Positions 1-7,633 of a stretch of DNA of 24,175 bases are shown in pieces. Source of the DNA: Hydrogenophaga sp. (GTDB lineage Bacteria; Pseudomonadota; Gammaproteobacteria; Burkholderiales; Burkholderiaceae_C); the NCBI GenBank assembly GCA_020047875.1, contig JAIFNE010000155.1, positions 1 to 24,175 on the forward strand, given 5' to 3'. Each line of letters begins with the position of its first letter. Within the stretch, counting starts at the first letter, position 1. The notes beneath the pieces were generated by a model. It had not been told where the DNA came from and searched no databases. It worked only from the letters and a program-made list of their open reading frames with translations. Both the position numbers and the translations under genes were made by a program.

Positions 1-318
1 GCGTGCGCCGGCCAGCTGCGCCGGCAGACCATCGCCGGCCCGTGCTGTGAGCGGCTGCAGGGCGGCAAACAGCGCATGGGACTGGGCCACGCCCCGCGTC
101 CCGGCGCCCACTTCAATCAACACCTGGTCGAAGTAGCCGCGGGCCACAGCCAGATCGCTGCGCACCTTGGTGATGAGCAGCCGGTCGTAAGCCACCTGGC
201 CCCACAGTGCCAGCACCAGCACCAGCAGCGGAAAGGCCACCAGCAGTGGCAGCAGCGCCATGGCGAGCAGCTTGTTGCGCACCGAGGTGGCCAGCCAGCG
301 GGGGGTGAGTTGGGTCAT
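1..318 (-). CDS. Sensor histidine kinase, N-terminal part only (runs off window edge)
   Basis: The reverse strand is open from an ATG at 318 to the window edge, giving 106 residues. It begins with a short basic stretch (MTQLTPRWLATSVRNK), then a strongly hydrophobic segment at about residues 17-38 (LLAMALLPLLVAFPLLVLVL) that is a membrane helix. A periplasm-like region follows, with the pattern VARGYFDQVLIEVGAGTRG. This is how membrane sensor kinases with an extracytoplasmic sensing domain begin. The kinase core itself lies outside the window, so the assignment rests on topology and on the NtrC-type response regulator 37 bases upstream on the same strand. The two would be cotranscribed, regulator first. 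No clear ribosome binding site precedes the ATG. The ligand is unknown; formate or a respiratory signal is a guess from the divergent formate dehydrogenase operon. It could instead be another membrane receptor. Confidence 0.6.
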   Translation of the reverse strand, partial: MTQLTPRWLATSVRNKLLAMALLPLLVAFPLLVLVLALWGQVAYDRLLITKVRSDLAVARGYFDQVLIEVGAGTRGVAQSHALFAALQPLTARAGDGLPAQLAGAR

Positions 319-355
319 GCCGCGAGCCAGGCCGCGGGAGACATCAGAGCGGTTT

Positions 356-1732
356 TCACGAACCCGCCCACTCGGCCACACGGCGCTCCAGCGTGCGGCG
401 CGAAACGCCCAGCAGCGTCGCCGCCTGCGTTTTGTCGCCTTGCACCGAATCCAGCACCGACAGAATGTGTTGCTTCTCCAGGGCGTGCAGATCGGTGGGC
501 GGCCGGTTGCCGGCCTGGGCCGCTGTGCCCGGATAGAGCGCCGACACGTTGATGGCTCCCAGAATCAGCGAGCGCTCGATCAGGTTGCGCAGCTCGCGCA
601 CATTGCCCGGCCAGTCGTACTGCTGCAGGTAGTCCATTTCCTGCGGGCTGATGCGCAGCGGCTCGACCCCCAGCGAGGGCGCCAGCTGCGCCATGAAGTA
701 CGCCACCAGTCCGGCGATGTCTTCCTTGTGTTCGCGCAGTGGTGGCAGGCTCATGTCCACCACCTGCAGACGAAAGTAGAGGTCTTTGCGGAAGCGGCCA
801 GCGGCCACCTCGTCGGCCAGTCGCCGGTTGGTGGCGGCCATGATGCGCAGGTTCACCGGCATCAGCTGCTCGCTGCCCACCGGGCGAATCTTCAGGTCTT
901 CAATGGCCCGCAGCAGGGTGGCCTGGATCGGCAGCGGCAGCTCGGCGATTTCGTCGAGAAACAGCGTGCCGCCTTGTGCGTAGTGAAACAGGCCATCGCG
1001 CGCCCGCGTGGCGCCGGTGAAGGCGCCTTTGGCGTGCCCGAACAGCTCGCTCTCAATCAGCTCGGGCGACATCGCGGCGCAGTTCACCGGCACAAATGGA
1101 CCGGTGGTGCGCGGGCTCTGGGCGTGCAGCTCGCGCGCCACCAGTTCCTTGCCCGTGCCCGACTCGCCCTGCAGCAACACGGTGCTGTTCACCTGCGCCA
1201 CCCGCCCGATCGACTCGCGCAGCCGCTGCATGACCCCAGACGTTCCCACCAGCGACACACCAGGCCCCGCTGGGCTTGCCACCGCGCGGCGCAACACGAA
1301 GTTTTCACGCCGCAGGCGCGACCGCTCGTAGCACTGCTTGATGGCATTCAAAATCTGCGGTACCCGAAACGGCTTCAAGATGAAGTCGGAAGCGCCGGCA
1401 CGCAGCGCCTCGATGGCGGTGTCCAGATCGGCAAACGCGGTGATCAGGATCACCTCGCCGCTGAAACCCTGCTCGCGCAGTTCTTTGAGCCAGGTCACGC
1501 CGTTTTTGCCGGGCAGGGAAATGTCCAGAATGATCAGATCCACATGGTCGGTTCGCAACCACTGCGCGCCGGCTTCCGCGCTGGCCGCGCTCATCACCAG
1601 CTGGCAGCGCGGTGCCAGTGTCTTCACCAGAAAATTGAGCATGCCTTGCTCGTCGTCCACGATCAGGATCGACCAGTCGGGCCAGCCTTCCAGGTTTTTT
1701 TCTGGGGAAGAGGGGGGAAAGTGGGTCTGCAC
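356..1732 (-). CDS. Sigma-54-dependent response regulator (NtrC family)
   Basis: A 458-residue, three-domain regulator. An N-terminal receiver domain (about 21-135) has acidic pocket D26/D27, phosphoacceptor D70 in LIILDIS, T98 and K120. A central AAA+ domain (about 160-385) has Walker A GESGTGKE at 189-196, the sigma-54-contacting GAFTGA loop at 236-241 and the Walker B-like GGTLFLDEIAEL. A C-terminal Fis-type helix-turn-helix (about 420-455) ends in TLLGVSRRTLERRVAEW. Proteins of this family bind upstream enhancers and use ATP to open sigma-54 promoters. The start is GTG; the next in-frame Met lies inside the receiver domain, so GTG is needed to keep it whole, although the ribosome binding site is weak. 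It lies upstream of a partial sensor kinase and divergent from the formate dehydrogenase operon, its most likely target. The family call is secure; the target is inferred. Confidence 0.93.
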   Translation of the reverse strand: MQTHFPPSSPEKNLEGWPDWSILIVDDEQGMLNFLVKTLAPRCQLVMSAASAEAGAQWLRTDHVDLIILDISLPGKNGVTWLKELREQGFSGEVILITAFADLDTAIEALRAGASDFILKPFRVPQILNAIKQCYERSRLRRENFVLRRAVASPAGPGVSLVGTSGVMQRLRESIGRVAQVNSTVLLQGESGTGKELVARELHAQSPRTTGPFVPVNCAAMSPELIESELFGHAKGAFTGATRARDGLFHYAQGGTLFLDEIAELPLPIQATLLRAIEDLKIRPVGSEQLMPVNLRIMAATNRRLADEVAAGRFRKDLYFRLQVVDMSLPPLREHKEDIAGLVAYFMAQLAPSLGVEPLRISPQEMDYLQQYDWPGNVRELRNLIERSLILGAINVSALYPGTAAQAGNRPPTDLHALEKQHILSVLDSVQGDKTQAATLLGVSRRTLERRVAEWAGS

Positions 1733-1831
1733 CGAGCGGCATTCTACGGATGAAGCCTACGAAACAAGTTGGGTATTGCCGGTATTCCGACACGTCAGGC
1801 CGCACGTCACGCGGACGAAAAATCGTCAGGC

Positions 1832-1850
1832 GTGCGACAACTTGTCGCAC
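1832..1850. promoter_or_regulatory. Perfect 19-bp palindrome, candidate enhancer site for the NtrC-type regulator
   Basis: GTGCGACAACTTGTCGCAC is a perfect inverted repeat of 9-bp arms around one central base. TGCGACA/TGTCGCA dyads are typical of upstream activator sites bound by Fis-type domains of NtrC-family regulators. It lies 100 bases from the start of the divergent regulator gene and roughly 250 bases upstream of the sigma-54-like element, a usual enhancer distance. I see only one copy, whereas such enhancers often come in pairs. Binding by the adjacent regulator is inferred. Confidence 0.5.
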
Positions 1851-2082
1851 TTGCGCTTGGGGGGGCTTGAGGCCAGACAGATTGAACAATCCAACCGTGC
1901 CCGGTGGCGCGCCCGCGTCTGCACTTGGGAGTTTTCGAGGTGTGGGCCAAGCTGCGCAGGGCATTCAGGCGCCTGGATGGTTTTTGCGCCAGCCGCACGG
2001 ACACGCTGTTCTCATCTTCTTTGCCTCTGGCATGCTTCTCGCTTTAGACCATGGGTTTCGGTAGCTGGCGCCGGAGCCAACT

Positions 2083-2099
2083 TGGGCAGTCAGGGTGCT
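2083..2099 (+). promoter_or_regulatory. Candidate sigma-54 promoter for the fdh operon
   Basis: TGGGCAGTCAGGGTGCT has the invariant GG (2085-2086) and GC (2097-2098) with exactly 10 bases between them, plus the CA after GG and the T on each side of GC. Transcription would begin near 2110 and leave a leader of about 130 bases. GG-N10-GC arises often by chance in GC-rich DNA; support comes mainly from the neighbouring sigma-54 activator and the upstream palindrome. Confidence 0.3.
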
Positions 2100-2237
2100 C
2101 CGGCTGTGAACGCCAGCCATAGGGGTAAGCCGCGGCTTGCGCTGAGCCGGTGAGCCGGCTAGATTTGTCTTATGCAAAAACCCCACACGCGCCGGTACTT
2201 GGCACGCGAGGGGTGTTCGTTCAACCAGGAGACACGC

Positions 2238-2465
2238 ATGCGCAAGCCCCCTTCCGACACTTCCGAGGGCCGCACCGGCCTGAGCCGCCGCACCCTGTTT
2301 GCCGGCGCCAGCACCGTGGGTGCATTGGCCGCCGCCGCGACGGTGATGCCCAGCGTGAAAACCGAAGCGGCGGTGAGTGCCGCGCCCCGTCCCAAGCCGG
2401 AGCGGGGCGGCGGGTACAGCCTGTCTGACCACGTCAAGCAGTACTACAAAACCACCCTGATCTGA
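2238..2465 (+). CDS. Small twin-arginine-signal protein of the formate dehydrogenase operon
   Basis: A 75-residue protein with a twin-arginine signal: SRRTLFAGAS, then an alanine-rich hydrophobic stretch (VGALAAAATVMPS). A short mature tail rich in Arg/Lys/Pro ends in GYSLSDHVKQYYKTTLI. It fits the small 'formate dehydrogenase region TAT target' family (about 65-75 residues), routinely encoded just before the catalytic subunit. The role is not established; guesses include helping export or assembly of FdhA. The ATG at 2238 is preceded by a good ribosome binding site (CAGGAGA, 2226-2232), which is why I prefer it to the in-frame ATG at 2172. The stop is 17 bases before fdhA, so the two are surely cotranscribed. 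Confidence 0.85.
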   Translation: MRKPPSDTSEGRTGLSRRTLFAGASTVGALAAAATVMPSVKTEAAVSAAPRPKPERGGGYSLSDHVKQYYKTTLI

Positions 2466-2482
2466 GCTGGCAGGAGAGCCCC

Positions 2483-5449
2483 ATGTTGCTGACCAAAAAA
2501 ACCCCTGGTGCTGGCGCCCAAAGCGCACGTGCCCATTCCACCTTCGTTCACAGCCTGCAGCGTGGTCTGTCCGCCGCCCTGCCCACCATGGATCGCCGTG
2601 GCTTTTTGCGCCGCTCGGGTCTGGGTCTGGGCGTGGGCCTGGCCGCCACCCAGCTCACACTGGTGAAAAAGGCCAAGGCCGCGGGCGCTGGGACTGGCAA
2701 CGGCACCGGCAAGATTGAGGTGAAGCGCACGGTGTGTTCGCACTGCTCGGTGGGCTGCGCGACCGATGCGATTGTGGAAAACGGTGTCTGGGTGCGCCAA
2801 GAGCCGGTGTTCGACTCGCCCATCAACCTCGGCGCGCATTGCGCCAAAGGCGCCGCGCTGCGCGAGCACGGCCACGGCGAATACCGTCTGCGCTACCCCA
2901 TGAAGCTGGTCAACGGGAAGTACCAGCGCATCAGCTGGGACACCGCGCTGACCGAAATCACCGCCAAGATGAACGAGCTGAAAGAGGCCAGCGGCCCCGA
3001 TTCGGTGTACTTCGTCGGTTCCTCCAAACACAACAACGAGCAGGCGTACCTGCTGCGCAAGTTTGTGAGTTTCTGGGGCACCAACAACTGCGACCACCAG
3101 GCGCGCATTTGCCACTCCACCACGGTGGCCGGCGTGGCCAACACCTGGGGTTATGGCGCCATGACCAATTCGTACAACGACATGCAGAACAGCAAGTGCG
3201 CGTTGTACATCGGCTCCAATGCTGCCGAGGCTCACCCGGTATCCATGCTGCACATGCTGCACGCCAAGGAACTCGGCTGCAAGATGATCGTGGTCGATCC
3301 GCGTTTCACCCGCACGGCCGCCAAGGCCGACGAGTACGTGCGCATTCGCTCCGGCACCGACATTCCGTTCCTGTTCGGGATGCTGTATCACATCTTCAAA
3401 AACGGCTGGGAAGACAAGCAGTACCTCAGCGACCGTGTGTACGGCATGGACAAGGTGCGCGATGAGGTACTGGCCAAGTGGACGCCTGCTGCGGTCGAAG
3501 AGGCCTGCGGCGTGCCCGAAGCTCAGGTGTTCAAAGTGGCCAAGATGATGGCTGAGGCCAAGCCCGCCACCGTTGTCTGGTGCATGGGCCAGACGCAGCA
3601 CACCATCGGCAACGCCATCGTGCGCGCCTCGTGCATCCTGCAGCTGGCGCTGGGCAACATCGGCAAGAGCGGTGGTGGCACCAACATTTTCCGCGGCCAC
3701 GACAACGTGCAAGGCGCCACCGACGTGGGTCCCAACCCCGATTCGCTGCCTGGCTACTACGGCCTGGCCGCCGGTTCGTGGAAGCACTTTGCCAAGGTCT
3801 GGGGTGTGGACTACGAGTGGATCAAGTCCAAGTACACCGGCGGCAACATGGAGAAGCCCGGCATCACGGTGTCGCGCTGGATCGACGGTGTGCTGGAGAA
3901 CAACGAGCTGATCGACCAGGACGCCAACCTGCGCGGCGTGTTCTTCTGGGGGCACGCGCCCAACTCGCAGACCCGCGGCCTGGAAATGAAGCGGGCCATG
4001 GACAAGCTGGACCTGCTGGTGGTGGTGGACCCCTATCCGTCGGCCACCGCGTCCATGGCCGCCATGCCCGGCAAGCCGGAAGACCAGAATCCCAACCGCG
4101 CGGTGTACCTGCTGCCGGCGGCGACGCAGTTTGAAACCAGTGGCTCTTGCACCGCGTCCAATCGCTCGCTGCAGTGGCGTGAAAAGGTGATCGAGCCGCT
4201 GTGGGAGAGCCGCAGCGACCACATGATCATGCATCAGTTCGCCGAAAAGCTGGGCTTCGCTGCCGAGCTGTCCAAGAACTACAAGATGCAGAAGGTCAAG
4301 GGCATGGACGAGCCCGTGGTGGAAGACATCCTGCGCGAAATCAACGCCTCGGTCTGGACCATTGGCTACACCGGCCAGAGCCCGGAGCGCCTGAAGGCCC
4401 ACATGCGCAACATGGGCGCTTTCGACGTGAAGACGCTCAAGTGCAAGGGCACGGTGGTGGACAAGGAAACCGGCTACGACATGAGCGGTGACTACTTCGG
4501 CCTGCCCTGGCCCTGCTTCGGCACCGCCGCCATCAAGCACCCAGGCTCGCCCAACCTTTACGACACCTCCAAACATGTCATGGACGGCGGCGGCAACTTC
4601 CGCGCGAACTTCGGCGTGGAGCGCGAAGGCGTCAGCCTGCTGGCCGAAGACGGCTCGCACTCGGTGGGATCGGAAATCACCACCGGCTACCCCGAGTTCG
4701 ACCATGTGCTGCTGAAAAAGCTGGGCTGGTGGGGCGACCTCACACCCGCCGAGCAGGCCGCCGCAGAAGGCAAGAACTGGAAGACCGATCTGTCTGGTGG
4801 TATCCAGCGCGTCACCATGGCGCACGGTTGTCATCCGTTTGGCAACGCGAAGGCGCGTGCCGTGGTCTGGAACTTCCCCGACGCGATCCCGCAGCACCGC
4901 GAGGCCATTTACGGCATTCGCCCCGACATGGTGGCCAAGTACCCCAGCCACGACGACCAGAAAACCCGTTGGCGTCTGCCCATCTTGTACAAGTCGCTGC
5001 AGCAGAAAAACATCGACGACAAGGTGCACGAGAAATACCCGCTGATCATGACCTCCGGCCGCTTGGTCGAGTACGAGGGCGGTGGCGAAGAAACGCGCTC
5101 CAACCCCTGGCTGGCCGAGCTGCAACAGGAGATGTTCGTCGAGCTGAATCCCGCCACCGCATCCTCGCGCGGTATCCGCAATGGCGAGCGGGTGTGGGTG
5201 ACCACGCCCACTGGCGCGCGCATCAATGTGCAGGCGCTGGTGACACCTCGTGTGGACGAGGACACGGTGTTCCTGCCATTCCACTTCTCCGGCCACTGGC
5301 AGGGCACTGACATGAAGCCGTACTACCCCGACGGCGCGATGCCGGTGGTCCGAGGTGAGGCGGTCAACACCGCCACCACCTACGGCTACGACATCGTGAC
5401 CATGATGCAAGAGACCAAGTCGACCGTCTGCAACGTTGAACGAGCATGA
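2483..5449 (+). CDS. fdhA: Formate dehydrogenase catalytic (alpha) subunit, molybdopterin, Tat-exported
   Basis: A 988-residue member of the DMSO-reductase family that oxidises formate to CO2 at a bis-MGD Mo or W centre. A Tat signal (DRRGFLRRSGLGLG, 37-50, then a hydrophobic stretch) places it in the periplasm. The [4Fe-4S] motif is C85-x2-C88-x3-C92 with C120 (VCSHCSVGC ... GAHC). The active site DHQARICHSTTVAG carries C210-H211. The codon at 3110-3112 is TGC, so the Mo/W ligand is Cys, not the selenocysteine of E. coli FdnG/FdoG. The C-terminal molybdopterin dinucleotide-binding domain (MTSGRLVEY through LPFHFSG) is complete. The ATG at 2483 has a strong ribosome binding site (CAGGAG); an internal ATG at 2588 would also keep the Tat motif but has none. 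It leads the fdhB/lipoprotein/fdhC block. Confidence 0.96.
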   Translation: MLLTKKTPGAGAQSARAHSTFVHSLQRGLSAALPTMDRRGFLRRSGLGLGVGLAATQLTLVKKAKAAGAGTGNGTGKIEVKRTVCSHCSVGCATDAIVENGVWVRQEPVFDSPINLGAHCAKGAALREHGHGEYRLRYPMKLVNGKYQRISWDTALTEITAKMNELKEASGPDSVYFVGSSKHNNEQAYLLRKFVSFWGTNNCDHQARICHSTTVAGVANTWGYGAMTNSYNDMQNSKCALYIGSNAAEAHPVSMLHMLHAKELGCKMIVVDPRFTRTAAKADEYVRIRSGTDIPFLFGMLYHIFKNGWEDKQYLSDRVYGMDKVRDEVLAKWTPAAVEEACGVPEAQVFKVAKMMAEAKPATVVWCMGQTQHTIGNAIVRASCILQLALGNIGKSGGGTNIFRGHDNVQGATDVGPNPDSLPGYYGLAAGSWKHFAKVWGVDYEWIKSKYTGGNMEKPGITVSRWIDGVLENNELIDQDANLRGVFFWGHAPNSQTRGLEMKRAMDKLDLLVVVDPYPSATASMAAMPGKPEDQNPNRAVYLLPAATQFETSGSCTASNRSLQWREKVIEPLWESRSDHMIMHQFAEKLGFAAELSKNYKMQKVKGMDEPVVEDILREINASVWTIGYTGQSPERLKAHMRNMGAFDVKTLKCKGTVVDKETGYDMSGDYFGLPWPCFGTAAIKHPGSPNLYDTSKHVMDGGGNFRANFGVEREGVSLLAEDGSHSVGSEITTGYPEFDHVLLKKLGWWGDLTPAEQAAAEGKNWKTDLSGGIQRVTMAHGCHPFGNAKARAVVWNFPDAIPQHREAIYGIRPDMVAKYPSHDDQKTRWRLPILYKSLQQKNIDDKVHEKYPLIMTSGRLVEYEGGGEETRSNPWLAELQQEMFVELNPATASSRGIRNGERVWVTTPTGARINVQALVTPRVDEDTVFLPFHFSGHWQGTDMKPYYPDGAMPVVRGEAVNTATTYGYDIVTMMQETKSTVCNVERA

Positions 5450-5458
5450 CCCCCACGC

Positions 5459-5523
5459 TTTTCACTGCGTGTAATTCGCTGCCCCCCGAGGGGGCGCGTT
5501 TTCCCTTGGGGCGGCCCGGCGGG
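5459..5523. repeat. GC-rich intergenic repeat with hairpin, Comamonadaceae type
   Basis: Between fdhA and fdhB lies a stretch beginning TTCACTGCGTGTAATTCGCT. It continues with a perfect hairpin, GCCCCC-CGA-GGGGGC (5481-5495), and ends CTTGGGGCGGCCCGGCGGG. From memory, close relatives of this string are scattered between genes in many Comamonadaceae genomes, but I could not confirm copy number here. It has no downstream T-run in the plus direction, so it is unlikely to be a simple terminator. It may affect mRNA stability or the fdhA:fdhB ratio. Confidence 0.6.
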
Positions 5524-5546
5524 AAAACTACCGTTAAGGAGACACC

Positions 5547-6149
5547 ATGGCAAGAATGAAGTTTATTTGTGACGCCGAGCGCTGCATCGAGTGCAACGGC
5601 TGCGTCACCGCCTGCAAAAACGAGAACGAAGTACCGTGGGGCGTGAACCGCCGCCGCGTGGTCACGCTGAACGACGGCATGCCGGGCGAGAAGTCGATCT
5701 CGGTGGCGTGCATGCACTGCAGCGACGCGCCTTGCATGGCGGTCTGTCCGGTCAACTGCTTCTACCGCACCGAAGAGGGCGTGGTGTTGCACGACAAAGA
5801 CGTGTGCATCGGCTGCGGCTACTGCTCCTATGCCTGCCCGTTTGGCGCGCCGCAGTTTCCTTCAGCCGGAACCTTCGGGGTGCGCGGCAAGATGGACAAG
5901 TGCACCTTCTGCGCCGGTGGCCCCGAGGAGCACGGCAGCCAGGACGAGTTTGAAAAGTACGGACGCAACCGCCTGGCCGAGGGCAAGCTGCCGGCCTGCG
6001 CCGAGATGTGCTCGACCAAGGCGCTGCTGGCTGGCGACGGCGATGTGGTGGCCGACATTCTGCGGGGGCGCGTGGTGCAGCGGGGCAAGGGCGCCGAGGT
6101 GTGGGGTTGGGGAACGGCCTACGGCACCGCAAAAGGAGAAAAGTCATGA
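5547..6149 (+). CDS. fdhB: Formate dehydrogenase iron-sulfur (beta) subunit, four [4Fe-4S] clusters
   Basis: A 200-residue electron-transfer subunit. Sixteen cysteines lie in ferredoxin-type sets: C13-x2-C16-x2-C19-x3-C23; C55-x2-C58-x4-C63-x3-C67; C87-x2-C90-x2-C93-x3-C97; and C119-x2-C122 with C151-x3-C155. That is enough for four [4Fe-4S] clusters linking the FdhA active site to membrane haem. There is no signal peptide, as expected if it is exported attached to Tat-bearing FdhA. Unlike E. coli FdnH it lacks a C-terminal membrane helix, so attachment must depend on FdhC; its size matches the Wolinella-type FdhB. The ATG has a strong ribosome binding site (AAGGAGAC) after the intergenic repeat, and the stop overlaps the next start (ATGA). 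Confidence 0.95.
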   Translation: MARMKFICDAERCIECNGCVTACKNENEVPWGVNRRRVVTLNDGMPGEKSISVACMHCSDAPCMAVCPVNCFYRTEEGVVLHDKDVCIGCGYCSYACPFGAPQFPSAGTFGVRGKMDKCTFCAGGPEEHGSQDEFEKYGRNRLAEGKLPACAEMCSTKALLAGDGDVVADILRGRVVQRGKGAEVWGWGTAYGTAKGEKS

Positions 6150-6394
6150 AGACCGCTCGAACACTCGCTTGCGCTGCGTTGCTGCTGAGCGCGCTGGGGT
6201 TGTCTGCCTGTGGTGAGACGCCGCAGACGGCGTCTGCCGCGGGCATCAAGGCGGATCGCCCGGTGTACCAAGGTGTTGGCGACAGTCCGTTCGCGGTGCC
6301 TGGCTGGAAAGCCGGCGACCGGACCAGCTGGCAGACGGAGCTCAAGGCCCGCGCCCAGTATGGTCAGAACGAATACACCCGCATGAGCCATTGA
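6146..6394 (+). CDS. Small putative lipoprotein within the formate dehydrogenase operon
   Basis: An 82-residue protein with a lipoprotein signal: basic start (MKTAR), a hydrophobic stretch, and lipobox LSAC with the lipidated Cys at residue 22. The mature part is about 60 residues, with RPVYQGVGDSPFAVPGWKAG followed by a polar Gln/Tyr-rich end (QYGQNEYTRMSH). I do not recognise a named family. The start overlaps the fdhB stop, a strong ribosome binding site (AAAAGGAGAA) precedes it, and fdhC follows after 13 bases, so translation is coupled within the FDH block. Its place between the iron-sulfur and cytochrome subunits suggests a periplasm-facing accessory, or a small subunit tethering FdhAB that lacks its own anchor. 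That is inference from context only. Confidence 0.8.
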   Translation: MKTARTLACAALLLSALGLSACGETPQTASAAGIKADRPVYQGVGDSPFAVPGWKAGDRTSWQTELKARAQYGQNEYTRMSH

Positions 6395-6407
6395 CCAGGA
6401 GCGCAAC

Positions 6408-7607
6408 ATGATCAGGTCATTGATCCCCGGCATGCGCCGGCTGTGCCGAGCCGCTCTGGCGCCGCTGGCGGTTGCTCTGGGTTTGCTCGCGGTGGGTCCG
6501 GCCAGCGCCCAGACCGCGCCGGCGCTTCCCGAGGCTGCGGCTGCCAGTGGCTCGGTGGCCGGCGTTCGCAGTGCCAACATTTTCGAGATCGCCCCCGGCG
6601 CCGATGCCGATCCAAACTACGCCAGCCAGACCAACGCCGAGCGGCGCCAGGTTCAGCCGGGCAACAATGCGCCGATGTGGCGCGATGTCGGCAAGGGCGT
6701 GACCGGCTACAGCAGCCTTCCGGCGCTGGAGGCGGGCAACCTGATCCAGCCGTTCGTGCAGTACCCCGGCTCGCGGCTGACCAACGCCGGAGAGGCTTGG
6801 CGTCAGGTCCGCAACAACTGGATCATTCCCTACGGCGGCTCGGTGCTGGCGATTGTGTTGCTGGCGCTCGCCATGTTTTACTTTGGCAAGGGCACCATTC
6901 GCCTGCATGGCAAGGAAACGGGCCGCGTGATTGAGCGTTTCACCTATGTGGAGCGGGCCGCACACTGGGTGAACGCCATTGCGTTTGTCTTGCTGGCGGT
7001 CTCGGGCATCGTGATGGCGTTCGGCAAGTTTTTTCTGCTGCCGATCATGGGCAGCACCTTGTTCGGCTGGTTGGCCTATGCGCTGAAGAACGTACACAAC
7101 TTTTCGGGTCCCCTGTTCGCCGTGTCGCTGGTGGTGGTGATCGCCACCTTTGTGCGTGACAACCTGCCCACGAAAGGCGATCTGAACTGGCTGCTCAAGG
7201 GTGGTGGCTTGCTTGGTGGTCACGAGGTGCCCTCGCACCGGTTCAATGCAGGCGAGAAGGTTCTGTTTTGGGGTGGTGTGTTTCTACTGGGTTTGGTGGT
7301 GGTGGGCTCGGGCCTGTTCCTCAACCACCTGGCGCCGGTGTTTGACTACACCCGCGGCAACATGCAAGTGGCGCACATGGTGCACGCCACCGCATCTTTG
7401 CTGATGATGGCGATGTTCATGGGGCACATCTACATGGGCACCGTCGGCATGCAGGGCGCCTACAGCGCGATGAAGACCGGCTACGTGGACGAGACCTGGG
7501 CCAAGGAACACCATGAGCTCTGGTATGACGACATCAAGGCGGGCAAGATTCCGGCGCAGCGCACGCCGAGCCACGATGGCGCCACGGCAACGCCAGTCAA
7601 AGCCTGA
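6408..7607 (+). CDS. fdhC: Formate dehydrogenase cytochrome b (gamma) subunit, quinone reductase membrane anchor
   Basis: A 399-residue membrane protein. It has a signal peptide-like segment (about 10-34, ending ASAQ), a periplasmic N-terminal region (35-135) containing MWRDVGKGVTGYSS and NLIQPFVQYPG, then a cytochrome b561-type domain. Membrane segments are seen at about 139-160, 188-208, 230-250, 284-303 and 325-345. Candidate haem ligands are H186 (VERAAHWVNA), H230 (KNVHNFSG) and H323, H326 and H340 (VAHMVHATAS, MFMGHIYMG). FdhC proteins take electrons from the beta subunit through haem b to quinone. It is much longer than E. coli FdnI (about 217 residues); the N-terminal extension occurs in other FDH gamma subunits. 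The ATG follows CAGGAG with good spacing, 13 bases after the lipoprotein gene. Confidence 0.94.
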   Translation: MIRSLIPGMRRLCRAALAPLAVALGLLAVGPASAQTAPALPEAAAASGSVAGVRSANIFEIAPGADADPNYASQTNAERRQVQPGNNAPMWRDVGKGVTGYSSLPALEAGNLIQPFVQYPGSRLTNAGEAWRQVRNNWIIPYGGSVLAIVLLALAMFYFGKGTIRLHGKETGRVIERFTYVERAAHWVNAIAFVLLAVSGIVMAFGKFFLLPIMGSTLFGWLAYALKNVHNFSGPLFAVSLVVVIATFVRDNLPTKGDLNWLLKGGGLLGGHEVPSHRFNAGEKVLFWGGVFLLGLVVVGSGLFLNHLAPVFDYTRGNMQVAHMVHATASLLMMAMFMGHIYMGTVGMQGAYSAMKTGYVDETWAKEHHELWYDDIKAGKIPAQRTPSHDGATATPVKA

Positions 7608-7633
7608 ACTCACTCACGCCAAGGAAGATTTCC

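Larger units (their letters stand above)
1733..2237. other. Divergent regulatory region between the response regulator and the fdh operon
   Basis: About 505 bases without a convincing gene. Short open frames here have no recognisable protein features or good ribosome binding sites. It holds a perfect 19-bp palindrome (1832-1850), a sigma-54-like GG-N10-GC element (2083-2099), and a sigma-70-like pair: TTGCGC at 2137-2142 and TAGATT at 2160-2165 with a 17-base spacer. The last few bases carry the ribosome binding site CAGGAGA for the first fdh gene. The length suits enhancer-dependent control of the divergent operon. Confidence 0.55.

Noticed and set aside
260..1753. Plus-strand open frame (497 codons) opposite the response regulator
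   Set aside because: Shadow of the NtrC-family gene; no motif of its own.
1750..2064. 104-codon open frame in the divergent control region
   Set aside because: No ribosome binding site, Arg-rich low-information product, and it overlaps the palindrome.
2199..2215. TTGGCACG as a sigma-54 -24 element just before the first fdh gene
   Set aside because: The -24 half is perfect, but the -12 position reads GT instead of the required GC, and it would leave a very short leader. The element at 2083-2099 keeps both halves.
3110..3112. Selenocysteine at the FdhA active site
   Set aside because: The codon is TGC (Cys), not TGA, so no selenocysteine insertion is needed.
2444..5410. Very long minus-strand open frame (988 codons) opposite fdhA
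   Set aside because: It mirrors fdhA codon by codon, is rich in His/Val/Gly/Ala as expected from the antisense of GC-rich codons, and has no family motif or ribosome binding site.
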